From contig DATLZU010000068.1 of the NCBI GenBank assembly GCA_035573855.1, forward strand, positions 1 to 64,000: a DNA stretch of 64,000 nucleotides, in the 5' to 3' direction. Positions 24,874-33,049 of the stretch are shown here, in pieces. The translations under genes and the position numbers were made by a program. The notes beneath the pieces were generated by a model, which saw only the letters and a program-made list of their open reading frames with translations, searched no databases and was not told the origin of the DNA. The number at the start of each line of letters is the position of its first letter. Within the stretch, counting starts at the first letter, position 1. The stretch is from DATLZU01 sp035573855 (lineage in GTDB: Bacteria; Nitrospirota; Nitrospiria; Nitrospirales; Nitrospiraceae).

Positions 24874-25782
24874 TCAACGAGAGGACTCCGTCGCCGGAGC
24901 GGATGGCTTCACGACGAGGACCGGACAGGTCGCCGCTTGCGCCACAGCTATGGAGACGCTTCCCAGCGCGATGGCGGTCATACCCGTCAGTCCCCTGGAG
25001 CCGACAACCAGCAGATCATACCGGCCTCGTTCGGCTTCTTTGGAAATCGCTTGCGCAGGATGGCCTAACGCCAGACGTGTCTTGAGGGATGCCCCGTCTC
25101 TCTGCAGCATTGCCGCTGTTTCTTCAACAGCTCGGCGCGCCATTTCGCGCCGGTTCCGAATGATCTCGGCGCGGACTTTTCGGGATTCGGCCTCGGACAG
25201 TCCTTGGCCAGCCAAGTCGCCTTGATCAAACGGCCGGATCGCGCTCAACACCATGATCTGTTGGATATCCGGCAATCCCGCCACCCACCTGACTGCTTCC
25301 TTCGCGCCGGGAGATCCGTCAGTGGCTACCAGTACCTTAAACCGCTTAGCGGGTTCGACCTTGAACGGAATCAACAGCACTGAACACGGAGCATATTGCA
25401 GCAGCCGCTGAGATACACTCCCCAGCGCCAGGCCCTTGGCCGCCCACAACCCGCGCGTACCGGCCACGACCATGGCGGGCCGCTCCTCGCGCAGCAGTGT
25501 CAGAAGTTCATAGATCGGCAGTCCCTCCCGGATGACGGCCTCGACGGTCCGGTACGATTGCTCCAACCGTTTTACGGCCCTGGCCACAAGCGCCTCAGCC
25601 GAGGCCAGGCGATGTTTTCTGACAAGGTCCTGCCCATAGCTACCAACCGCTTCGGGGACGTCAAGCGGTTCCATTACATGAGCCAAGGTCAACCGCGTTT
25701 CCGGGGGGTGCGGAAACGTCCTCATCCAGCGAATGATCGTGTCGGCATACCGGGACTCATCCAGCGCAACCAGAATATGCAT
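24874..25782 (-). CDS. universal stress protein, tandem USP domains
   Basis: A 302-residue protein with two UspA domains (about 1-143 and 145-302). The nucleotide loops are GTRGLWAAKGLALGSVS followed by CSVLLIP in the first domain and GSRGLTGMTAIALGSVS followed by CPVLVVK in the second. It is the second of three tandem-USP genes in the window. It leads a minus-strand cluster with adenosine-specific kinase, phosphoesterase and THUMP genes; if co-transcribed, ATP-binding USP and an adenosine kinase would be expressed together (inference). AGGA lies 9 bases before ATG 25782. Confidence 0.92.
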   Translation of the reverse strand: MHILVALDESRYADTIIRWMRTFPHPPETRLTLAHVMEPLDVPEAVGSYGQDLVRKHRLASAEALVARAVKRLEQSYRTVEAVIREGLPIYELLTLLREERPAMVVAGTRGLWAAKGLALGSVSQRLLQYAPCSVLLIPFKVEPAKRFKVLVATDGSPGAKEAVRWVAGLPDIQQIMVLSAIRPFDQGDLAGQGLSEAESRKVRAEIIRNRREMARRAVEETAAMLQRDGASLKTRLALGHPAQAISKEAERGRYDLLVVGSRGLTGMTAIALGSVSIAVAQAATCPVLVVKPSAPATESSR

Positions 25783-26758
25783 GCGTCCGTCCTATCGGTT
25801 AAGCCCATGACCAAGCATCATGCATGCCAACAAAACCTTGAGAACCACATAATGGGCAGTGGTCTATACCTTTCCTGATCATTCTGCATTCTGCGACACG
25901 GATGCGAGTCCGCCTCGCCTTTTTCTTTTTGGGAACACAGCTCCACCAGTCCTAAAACGCCACAGATGAGGAATGGCGACTGTAGCATCGGGCCCCTTGA
26001 TCAAATCGTGAGTCGGCCTTACCTAAAAATCGAGCGGAGGTTTCGGTGAGAGGAACACTCCAAAGCATGAGATCGAGCGCAGAGGCGGTGTGCAGGCCCG
26101 GTACCAGCCGGGAAGCCTAAAACCTCTCCAAGATCTCCAATCTTGCACGTGAAGCTCTCTGGACCTGCCTCCGCTCTGTTTTTGCGCCGGTAACCAGAGC
26201 GGCTTTCGCAGCCCATTTCCTGCAAATCCCGCAAGTGGTTCCTTCTCTTTCTCTTTAAGAATCCCCTTCTCCGCTTCCGCGTCAGATCTCCACAATGAGC
26301 TTCCTGGGCACAATGCCACAGAAGCTCTCTCTCCGCTTGGCATGATGTGTTGGAAGCCCCGGTCAAGGTTTGGTTTAATGAAAAAATGGTAGGATTTTGA
26401 AAGAGATTTTCGCAGCCGGGAATAAAAAAGGCTCGCTCTTGTGTGAGCACCGGGTCCGTCGACTGGCCAGGATCCGATCCGATAACCCTCCAGTCGCCCG
26501 ATTGGCTGGTTACCCCGCGCCTCCTCTTCAAGGGCTCGGTTCTACGGCCGTGCCTAACAGCACCGGGAGTGGATAGCGCGTACCTCGAATCGCGATCCCG
26601 CGACTGGCACGGAAGCGATGCCCTCTTGCACGTTGGCTGCACAAGAGCGAGTCACAAAATTCCAGAATTGTGAGCCACGCTCAAGCTTCCGACACCTCTT
26701 TTTGCTAATTACAAAATAACCACGCTCGACAGCAAATCAACCAAGTGATAGCGATCAG
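25783..26758. other. long intergenic region, no gene seen
   Basis: Nearly 1 kb without a credible gene, and more AT-rich than its surroundings. A minus-strand open frame (26019-26642) has no ribosome site, an arginine- and cysteine-rich, unordered composition and no family similarity. On the minus strand GCTC...GAGC followed by six T (26424-26450) is a weak hairpin/U-run. The region should hold the promoter of the stress protein at 25782 and may contain old, unrecognisable remains. Confidence 0.45.
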
Positions 26759-27835
26759 CTAAGGGCTGTTTTTTCGCTCTTCGGTGATCGATGCGAAGCC
26801 CGCGAATCCGACTCCGGACACGCACACGAGACGTCCGTCGATCTTCACCGTCGCGCCGAGACATTGTTCGACAAGCCAGGCGCCGGTCGTCAGATGTTCC
26901 GTGACAGCCGGCGCCAGGAACCGACTCTCTCCCTTCGCCAGCGCCGCAAACGGCACTACCTGATCCACGGCGAACCGGTCCAATGTGGCTCCCGTCCGCA
27001 GATCCTCCAGAAGCTGCGCCGCCACATGTCTTCCGATCGACTCGGCGGTTCGTCTGAGGGCCCCAGCTTGATCCGCTCCCAGACGGACCTCACCCTCTAA
27101 GTCGGCAAAGAGCGCAAGCGCCGCCCCTGGTTGGAGCGACGTCGTATCGTCTCGCTCTTCGATCTCAGCGCCGTAACCGGCACGCTCTAGCACCTGCTTC
27201 GCGGCCATGGCCATCCGCTGGCTCACCCTCCGCTCACGCAAATGCGAGGCAAGGGCGATCCCCCAGATGCGCCGGATGGCACCGGCCTCTTCCAGGGTCA
27301 CACTCTGGAGGGGCATCTGCGGTGGAGCCACAGACAAGCGCAGAATACCCTCCCCTTTCGGCACATAGCCCGGCCGTTCCATCCTCACTTCGACTCCCAA
27401 CCCCATCCGCTTCAACAGAGGCGCCATTACGTATTGGAGATGAAAGACCGACGGGGCGAAATCCTGGAACAGCCCGCCTCGCAACTCGACCGAGACAGGG
27501 GTGGGTGCAAACGCCAGCACAGGAAGGAGGGCCAGACCCAACATTGTGGTCGAACCTGCCGTTCCAATGTCCCACACATACCTCCGTTCCGCTTTTAGGC
27601 GGCCAGGTCTGAACCACAGTTCTTGGGACCCCGGTGCCAAACCCTCGGCTGTCCCGTTGACCACTTCTCGGATCGCCTCTACGACGCGGATGTGTTGCGG
27701 CCGCAGCCCCGGATTAGGACGGCGGACGCGCGCATTGACGATGTGGACGGGCCGGCCGGTGAGCGCCGCAAAGGCCACCGCCTGGCGGACGATCGTGCCG
27801 CTGCCGGAGTAGCGGGAACCATCGATCTCGATCAT
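26759..27835 (-). CDS. rtcA: RNA 3'-terminal phosphate cyclase
   Basis: A 358-residue RtcA. Typical motifs are IDGSRYSGSGTIVRQAVA at the start, GLRPQHIRVVEA near 43-54, IGTAGSTTMLGLALLPVL near 90-107, ELRGGLFQDFAPSVFH, and EHLTTGAWLVEQ near 314-325 with the His that becomes adenylylated in the family. It converts RNA 3'-phosphate to a 2',3'-cyclic phosphate using ATP. In E. coli it stands with RtcB under RtcR; neither is present here. Downstream is the long empty region, and upstream are three very small genes on the same strand. Confidence 0.93.
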   Translation of the reverse strand: MIEIDGSRYSGSGTIVRQAVAFAALTGRPVHIVNARVRRPNPGLRPQHIRVVEAIREVVNGTAEGLAPGSQELWFRPGRLKAERRYVWDIGTAGSTTMLGLALLPVLAFAPTPVSVELRGGLFQDFAPSVFHLQYVMAPLLKRMGLGVEVRMERPGYVPKGEGILRLSVAPPQMPLQSVTLEEAGAIRRIWGIALASHLRERRVSQRMAMAAKQVLERAGYGAEIEERDDTTSLQPGAALALFADLEGEVRLGADQAGALRRTAESIGRHVAAQLLEDLRTGATLDRFAVDQVVPFAALAKGESRFLAPAVTEHLTTGAWLVEQCLGATVKIDGRLVCVSGVGFAGFASITEERKNSP

Positions 27836-27856
27836 GGCTAGACCGGGTTCTCCCGC

Positions 27857-28000
27857 TCAACGCCTTTCATCCGTGGGTCTGACACCCAGCAGGCGCGTGG
27901 CTTGCTTCCGGACCTGCTGCTGCGCGTGCTTGATCTTGAGCCTCGTGAACTTCTTCGCCTGCCTTTTGGGCATGTTCTTGAAACCGGCCTTCTGGTTCAT
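27857..28000 (-). CDS. very small basic protein (47 aa)
   Basis: A 47-residue frame beginning MNQKAGFKNMPKRQAKK, with about a third Lys/Arg and a glutamine-rich middle (HAQQQVRKQ). ATG 28000 has an excellent GGGAGGAAGG site just upstream, which is the main reason to accept it. Its stop is 21 bases before the rtcA start, so it may be co-transcribed with rtcA. The composition suggests nucleic-acid or ribosome binding; no family is recognised. Confidence 0.6.
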   Translation of the reverse strand: MNQKAGFKNMPKRQAKKFTRLKIKHAQQQVRKQATRLLGVRPTDERR

Positions 28001-28250
28001 GCCTTCCTCCCACGCTGTGACAGATCATCATGATCCCCCGTTATTCCGCGCAGATCACAGAGCAATGCACAAGTCCAGTGTGATTGGAGCGGATAGGAGC
28101 GGCCCACTACCGCACATTCTGCGGCTCACTCCTCGATGGCTGTTGTCGCGTTCCACCACAGTCACAACCCGATCACTGTTGCGGAACGCCTCTTTTGGGT
28201 GGTCCGGGAGGACCGACGGTTAACGTCCAGGAAAGACGGAAAGGCTGGAG

Positions 28251-28490
28251 TTAGTTCGCACGGGCGTCGCTTCCCGCAAACAGCTTTTCAGCCTCCTTGC
28301 GCATCGCTTGCTGTCTGCGATGGGCTAGGATCACCGGATCGATCCGCTCGCCGCAGATTACGCACCGGAGGCCGGATGTGAACGGATCACCGGTGGATTC
28401 CGGGACCATCAAGCCTCCGCACCGCCGGCACTGATCACGATCGACCATCGTATCCGCTTTTTCTTTGACCATCTCTTTCTCTTTCACCAT
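28251..28490 (-). CDS. small zinc-ribbon-like protein
   Basis: A 79-residue protein beginning MVKEKEMVKEKADTMV, with CRRCGG near 21-26 and CVICG near 43-47, a clear pair of zinc knuckles, then a helical tail. GGAG lies 8 bases before ATG 28490. No family is recognised; the region resembles short zinc-ribbon proteins found near signal and stress genes. It lies between two other very small genes on the minus strand. Confidence 0.65.
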   Translation of the reverse strand: MVKEKEMVKEKADTMVDRDQCRRCGGLMVPESTGDPFTSGLRCVICGERIDPVILAHRRQQAMRKEAEKLFAGSDARAN

Positions 28491-28619
28491 GTTGCTAACT
28501 CCGTTGTCATCGTTTGCATCGTCAAATGTCCGGCCACCCTTTCAGCCGAGGGGGCCGGGGCCTTTCGTCATTCGCACACCCAGTTCCCTCCGCGGTTCAT
28601 GGGTTCAGGGGAAAACATC

Positions 28620-28769
28620 TCAGGCGGCCCGGTTCAGCGCCGCCGGCTTTTCGCCGGCCACCTGCTTGGCCTCGACCGTGTCGTTCACCAAGAGACTCCA
28701 CACCATCGTTATGAGGGTAGCGAAGAGGCCAGCAACCGCCAGTGTTCCATCAATCATCGAACCAGTCAT
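28620..28769 (-). CDS. very small single-pass membrane protein (49 aa)
   Basis: A 49-residue frame from ATG 28769, which follows a strong GGAGGTG site by 6 bases. Residues about 8-29 (TLAVAGLFATLITMVWSLL) form one membrane helix; the C-terminal 20 residues are polar. No family is recognised. The very good ribosome site and clean helix argue that it is expressed. It lies just upstream of the structured region that precedes acsA, on the opposite strand. Confidence 0.6.
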   Translation of the reverse strand: MTGSMIDGTLAVAGLFATLITMVWSLLVNDTVEAKQVAGEKPAALNRAA

Positions 28770-28831
28770 AGGATTCACCTCCATTCATTTCGCAGGTCGC
28801 CTTTGATAATCCTGCGTCCGTTCATTTAGAG

Positions 28832-28908
28832 CGGGCGGCGAGCGAAAGGATTCGGGGGTCGGCCGAGAGCTGCGTTCAAGACAGCTACTCGCCGCCCGTT
28901 ATTTTTTC
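28832..28908 (+). terminator. terminator-like structured element upstream of acsA
   Basis: CGGGCGGCGAG (28832-28842) pairs perfectly with CTCGCCGCCCG (28888-28898), followed by TTATTTTTTC on the plus strand. Inside the loop AGCTG and CAGCT (about 28868-28887) form a smaller hairpin. The pattern fits an intrinsic terminator or an attenuating leader on the plus strand, just before acsA. No plus-strand gene lies upstream that it could end, so an attenuator or the end of a small RNA is more likely than an ordinary terminator (inference). Confidence 0.6.
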
Positions 28909-28928
28909 TATGCAGCCTCCTGGCGCAA

Positions 28929-30857
28929 ATGTCCACGTACACCGACTTCTCAGTGACGAATAATGCCACAGAAGACACAGAAAATTTTGGAAGGATCGGT
29001 CGCAGGACACTGGAATCTCAACGTTTTCTCCGCATCGACCACGACCGTCCTATGGCCTATTGCTTGCAGAACCCGTGCTTGGCTATGGACCTCCTCATGA
29101 TTTGGCAGCCGATCAGAAAAACCTGCCGCGATTGGAAGGTGCCGCCCCATCTCCACGATTACCACGCGGTCTACTCAACCTTTTCCTGGGAACAAGCGCG
29201 ACGCGAACTGGATGGACTTCCGGACAACCGGGGCCTGAATATCGCATACGAAGCAGTAACCCGCCACGCAGGCGGCCCTCGCGCCGACCATGTGGCCTTG
29301 CGTTGGCTTGGCAAGAACGGCACCGTCAAGGAGTACTCGTACCGTCGGCTTGACGAACTGACGAACCGTTTCGCCAACGTCCTGCGGCATCTGGGGATCG
29401 GGAAAGGCGACCGTGTCTATGTGTTGGCCGGCCGCATCCCGGAGCTGTACATCGCTGCGCTCGGCACGTTGAAGAACCGCAGCGTCTTCTGCCCCCTGTT
29501 TTCGGCCTTTGGTCCGGAACCCATCCGAGCGCGGATGACGATCGGTCAGGCCAAGGTGTTGGTGACAACCGAAACCTTATACGAGCGCAAGGTCGTCGGC
29601 ATTCGGGCATTGCTTCCCGATCTCGAGCATGTGCTGCTGGTCGGCGACAACGGACGCCGGACGGCCTTTCCGGGCACGCAGAATTATCACCGGCTGATCG
29701 AGGAAGCTAGCCCGGAGTTCACCATCGATCAGACGGATCCGGAAGACATGGCGCTCCTGCATTTCACCAGCGGGACCACGGGCACGCCCAAGGGCGCCGT
29801 CCATGTCCACCAGGCGGTCGTGGCGCATCACATCACCGGGAAGTTTGCCTTGGACTTGCACCAGGATGACGTCTTCTGGTGCACGGCCGATCCGGGGTGG
29901 GTCACCGGCACCTCCTATGGCATCATTGCGCCGCTGACGAACGGCGTGACAAGCGTTGTCGACGAAGGCGACTTCGACGCAGAACGCTGGTACTGTGTGC
30001 TTCGGGACCACCGGGTCTCGGTCTGGTATACCGCGCCCACCGCCATCCGCATGATGATGAAGGCCGGCGTGGACCTCGTCCGCAAATACGACCTGACTTC
30101 GCTCCGCTTTCTCGCCAGCGTCGGCGAACCCCTCAACCCAGAGGCTGTCGTCTGGGGACAGCAGGCGTTTGGGCTGCCGTTCCACGACAACTGGTGGCAG
30201 ACCGAGACGGGCGGCATTATGATCGCCAACTTCGCCGCGATGGACATCAGGCCGGGGTCCATGGGTCGCCCCTTGCCCGGCATCAAGGCCGCCATCGTCC
30301 GCCGGACCGACACGGGCGATGTGGACGTGATCGAAGAACCTGGCGTCCAGGGCGAGCTCGCCCTGCGATCGGGCTGGCCCTCCATGTTCCGATCGTACTG
30401 GCGCGAACCGGAGCGCTATAAGAAATGCTTCGCCGGTGGTTGGTACCTCACCGGCGACCTGGCGAAACGAGACGCCGACGGCTACTTTTGGTTCGTGGGA
30501 CGGGCCGACGATGTGATCAAGACGTCAGGGCATCTCGTCGGTCCGTTTGAAGTCGAAAGCGTCCTGCTCGAGCACAAGGCCGTGGCGGAGGCCGGCGTCA
30601 TCGGGAAACCGGATCCGGTCGCCATGGAAGTCGTCAAGGCGTTCGTCTCGCTCAAAGACGGGTTTGAGCCGAGCGAGGCGCTCCGTCGCGAGCTGCTGGG
30701 GTTCGCCCGTGCGCGGCTCGGCGCGGTCGTCGCCCCGAAAGAGATCGAGTTCCTGCCCGGCCTGCCGAAGACTCGAAGCGGAAAAATCATGCGCCGATTG
30801 CTGAAGGCGAGAGAGTTGGGGCTGCCGGAGGGAGACACGTCGACGCTGGAAGCGTAA
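28929..30857 (+). CDS. acsA: acetate--CoA ligase (AMP-forming, acetyl-CoA synthetase)
   Basis: Up to 642 residues. The adenylate-forming core is clear: TSGTTGTPKGAV P-loop near 275-286, CTADPGWVTGTSYGI, WYTAPTAIRMMM, NWWQTETGG, WYLTGDLAKRDADGYF, GRADDVIKTSGHLVGPFEVE and the C-terminal SGKIMRRLLKA with the Lys used in catalysis and acetylation control. It makes acetyl-CoA from acetate, CoA and ATP. The first 41-60 residues do not resemble the family and no good ribosome site precedes ATG 28929; ATG 29052 or 29097 may be the true start. It lies 75 bases before pdhA, so acetate activation and pyruvate oxidation are probably co-transcribed. Confidence 0.9.
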   Translation: MSTYTDFSVTNNATEDTENFGRIGRRTLESQRFLRIDHDRPMAYCLQNPCLAMDLLMIWQPIRKTCRDWKVPPHLHDYHAVYSTFSWEQARRELDGLPDNRGLNIAYEAVTRHAGGPRADHVALRWLGKNGTVKEYSYRRLDELTNRFANVLRHLGIGKGDRVYVLAGRIPELYIAALGTLKNRSVFCPLFSAFGPEPIRARMTIGQAKVLVTTETLYERKVVGIRALLPDLEHVLLVGDNGRRTAFPGTQNYHRLIEEASPEFTIDQTDPEDMALLHFTSGTTGTPKGAVHVHQAVVAHHITGKFALDLHQDDVFWCTADPGWVTGTSYGIIAPLTNGVTSVVDEGDFDAERWYCVLRDHRVSVWYTAPTAIRMMMKAGVDLVRKYDLTSLRFLASVGEPLNPEAVVWGQQAFGLPFHDNWWQTETGGIMIANFAAMDIRPGSMGRPLPGIKAAIVRRTDTGDVDVIEEPGVQGELALRSGWPSMFRSYWREPERYKKCFAGGWYLTGDLAKRDADGYFWFVGRADDVIKTSGHLVGPFEVESVLLEHKAVAEAGVIGKPDPVAMEVVKAFVSLKDGFEPSEALRRELLGFARARLGAVVAPKEIEFLPGLPKTRSGKIMRRLLKARELGLPEGDTSTLEA

Positions 30858-30932
30858 ACGAGTAGGTGAACCAAACAAACCACACAGCCGAGAGCCAATC
30901 CGATAGACAGCCCAGGTGGGGCGGAGGTTAGC

Positions 30933-31946
30933 TTGGCACACGAGATCAGCCGCGAGCATGGGCTCGAACTGCTCCGCCAGATGCTGCGCATTCGCCGGTT
31001 CGAAGAGAAAGCGGCGGAATTGTACAGCCTCGGAAAGATTCGCGGATTCCTTCATCTCTACATAGGCGAAGAGGCGGTGGCGGCCGGAGCGTTGCCGGCG
31101 TTCACGGCGGAGGACGCCGTTGTGGCGACGTATCGCGAGCACGGGCATGCCCTGGTCCGCGGCACGCCGATGGGCCCCTTGATGGCGGAGTTGTACGGAA
31201 AAGCCAACGGTTGCGCGCGCGGCCGCGGCGGCTCCATGCATTTCTTTGATGCCTCCCGGAAGTTTTACGGCGGCCTCGCCATCGTCGGCGGCGGACTCCC
31301 TATCGCGGTCGGGCTTGCGCTCGCGCAGAAGTTCTCCCTCTTATCTCCCGCTTTCGACAAAGGGGAACACCAAGGGAGGGTCACCGCCTGCTTCTTCGGC
31401 GATGGCGCCGTCGCGGAGGGTGAATTTCATGAATCGTTGAATCTCGCGGCGCTCTGGAAGTTGCCGGTGCTCTTCCTCTGCGAGAACAACCTCTACGCTA
31501 TGGGCACCGCGCTGGCACGACACCAGTCCCAGCCCAACATCGCGCTCAAAGCTCACGCGTACGCCATTCCGTCGGTGGTTGTGGACGGGATGGATGTGCT
31601 CGCCGTTGAGGAAGCCACGCAGCAGGCTGTGAGCTCCGTTCGCCAAGGCAATGGTCCTTATCTGCTCGAGTACCGCACCTACCGCTTCCGCGCCCATTCG
31701 ATGTACGATCCCGAACTCTATCGAACCAAAGAAGAAGTCGCGGCATGGAAACGGCGTGACCCGATCGCCACGTTCGAAAAACGGCTCAGCGAATTGGGAT
31801 GGCTTACCGACGACGATGTCCAGCAGATGGAGGACGCCATCGCCGCCGAGATCGATGACGCGGTCGCCTTCGCCGAAGCAGGTCCTTGGGAGCCGGTTGA
31901 AGACCTGGAGAAGGACGTCTACACGCCGACTTCGTCGGCAAACTAG
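30933..31946 (+). CDS. pdhA: pyruvate dehydrogenase E1 component, alpha subunit
   Basis: A 337-residue 2-oxo acid dehydrogenase E1 alpha subunit. The thiamine diphosphate motif runs from GDGAVAEGEFHESLN to ENN (about 157-186), and the YREHGHAL and GGSMHFFD segments of the pocket are present; the phosphorylation-loop-like YRFRAHSMYDPE follows. With E1beta and E2 it oxidises pyruvate to acetyl-CoA. Start TTG 30933 follows GGAGG by 5 bases. Residues 135-148 (SLLSPAFDKGEHQG, positions 31335-31376) look like an inserted repeat translated in frame between ALAQKF and RVTACFFGDG. The beta gene follows 14 bases downstream. Confidence 0.93.
   Translation: MAHEISREHGLELLRQMLRIRRFEEKAAELYSLGKIRGFLHLYIGEEAVAAGALPAFTAEDAVVATYREHGHALVRGTPMGPLMAELYGKANGCARGRGGSMHFFDASRKFYGGLAIVGGGLPIAVGLALAQKFSLLSPAFDKGEHQGRVTACFFGDGAVAEGEFHESLNLAALWKLPVLFLCENNLYAMGTALARHQSQPNIALKAHAYAIPSVVVDGMDVLAVEEATQQAVSSVRQGNGPYLLEYRTYRFRAHSMYDPELYRTKEEVAAWKRRDPIATFEKRLSELGWLTDDDVQQMEDAIAAEIDDAVAFAEAGPWEPVEDLEKDVYTPTSSAN
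31335..31376. repeat. probable repeat element inserted in frame in pdhA
   Basis: Forty-two bases coding SLLSPAFDKGEHQG, bordered by TCCCT and AGGGA. Typical E1alpha proteins go directly from ALAQK to a short loop and RVTVCFFGDG. The peptide resembles common translations of small dispersed repeats in GC-rich genomes (LSPxFDKGG...). It does not shift the frame and would add a surface loop. Confidence 0.5.
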
Positions 31947-31960
31947 CGGCGGTAGGCTAG

Positions 31961-32938
31961 ATGAAAGTCACGTACAGAGAAGCCGTCCGCGCCGGGTTGC
32001 GCGAAGCCCTGCAGAGCGATCCACGCGTCTTTTTGATGGGAGAAGACGTCGGACGCTACGGCGGCACCTACGCCTGCAGCAAAGGGCTGTGGGAAGAGTT
32101 CGGCCCGGAACGCATCCGTGACACGCCGCTGTCGGAGAACACGTTTGTCGGTGCTGGCATCGGCGCAGCGCTGGGAGGGATGAGACCAATCGTGGAGATC
32201 ATGACGGTCAATTTCAGCCTGCTGGCCTTGGATCAGATCGTCAACAACGCGGCGACGATCCGCCACATGTCGGGCGGGCAGTTCAGCATTCCCCTTGTCG
32301 TGCGCATGGCGACCGGCGCCGGGCGCCAGGTAGCTGCTCAACACTCGCACAGTTTTGAAGGCTGGTATGCGCACATCCCGGGGATTAAGGTGCTGACCCC
32401 GGCCACGGTGACGGACGCCAAAGGCATGTTGCTCACCGCGCTGAAGGAGCCCGACCCGGTCTTCATCTTCGAACATGCCTACCTGTACCCCATGGAAGGA
32501 GAGTTGGACGAACAGGCCTTTCCGGTCGATATTGCCAAGGCGGCGGTGCGACGACCCGGACGGGACGTGTCGATCATCACGTTCGGAGGATCGTTGTGGA
32601 AGGCCCTGGAAGCCGCCGAGCGGCTGGCGACCGAGGGTGTCGACCCCGAAGTCATCGACCTCCGCGTGTTGCGCCCGCTCGATTCTGCGACGATCCTGAC
32701 CTCGGTCCGAAAAACCCATCGCGCCGTGGTGGTCGATGAGGCCTGGCGGACGGGCAGTTTCGCGGCGGAAATCAGCGCGCGGATCATGGAAGGCGCCTTT
32801 TACGATCTCGACGGACCGGTGGCGCGCGTCTGCAGCGCCGAGGTGCCGATTCCTTATCCCAAACACCTGGAGGAGGCGGCGCTGCCGCAGGTCGTCACGA
32901 TCATTCAGACCGTTCGTGCCATGATAGGGAAGGGATGA
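31961..32938 (+). CDS. pdhB: pyruvate dehydrogenase E1 component, beta subunit
   Basis: A 325-residue E1 beta subunit. It has LMGEDVGRYGGTYACSKGL near 26-45, DTPLSENTFVGAGIGAALGG, EIMTVNFSLLALDQIVN with the expected acidic residue, then QHSHSFEGWYAHIPG and FEHAYLYP, and the C-terminal DLRVLRPLD domain. It pairs with pdhA to form the alpha2beta2 E1 enzyme that decarboxylates pyruvate on thiamine diphosphate. The FEHAYLY and QHSHSFEGW segments are those usual for pyruvate enzymes, but branched-chain substrates cannot be excluded. The gap to the E2 gene is 111 bases. Confidence 0.93.
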   Translation: MKVTYREAVRAGLREALQSDPRVFLMGEDVGRYGGTYACSKGLWEEFGPERIRDTPLSENTFVGAGIGAALGGMRPIVEIMTVNFSLLALDQIVNNAATIRHMSGGQFSIPLVVRMATGAGRQVAAQHSHSFEGWYAHIPGIKVLTPATVTDAKGMLLTALKEPDPVFIFEHAYLYPMEGELDEQAFPVDIAKAAVRRPGRDVSIITFGGSLWKALEAAERLATEGVDPEVIDLRVLRPLDSATILTSVRKTHRAVVVDEAWRTGSFAAEISARIMEGAFYDLDGPVARVCSAEVPIPYPKHLEEAALPQVVTIIQTVRAMIGKG

Positions 32939-33049
32939 CTTGCGCTCGTCATCCGTCAGTCGTTCGCCGCTTGTCGCGCGTATCTCGCGGGACAGGGCAG
33001 ACCAGTTGCGCATCCTGTTTGACACTTCACGTTTTACGGGTTTCTAGAC

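Noticed and set aside
26019..26642. Minus-strand open frame of 207 codons in the long intergenic region
   Set aside because: No ribosome site, no ordered hydrophobic or motif pattern, Arg/Cys-rich random-like composition, and AT-rich surroundings; best left as non-coding.
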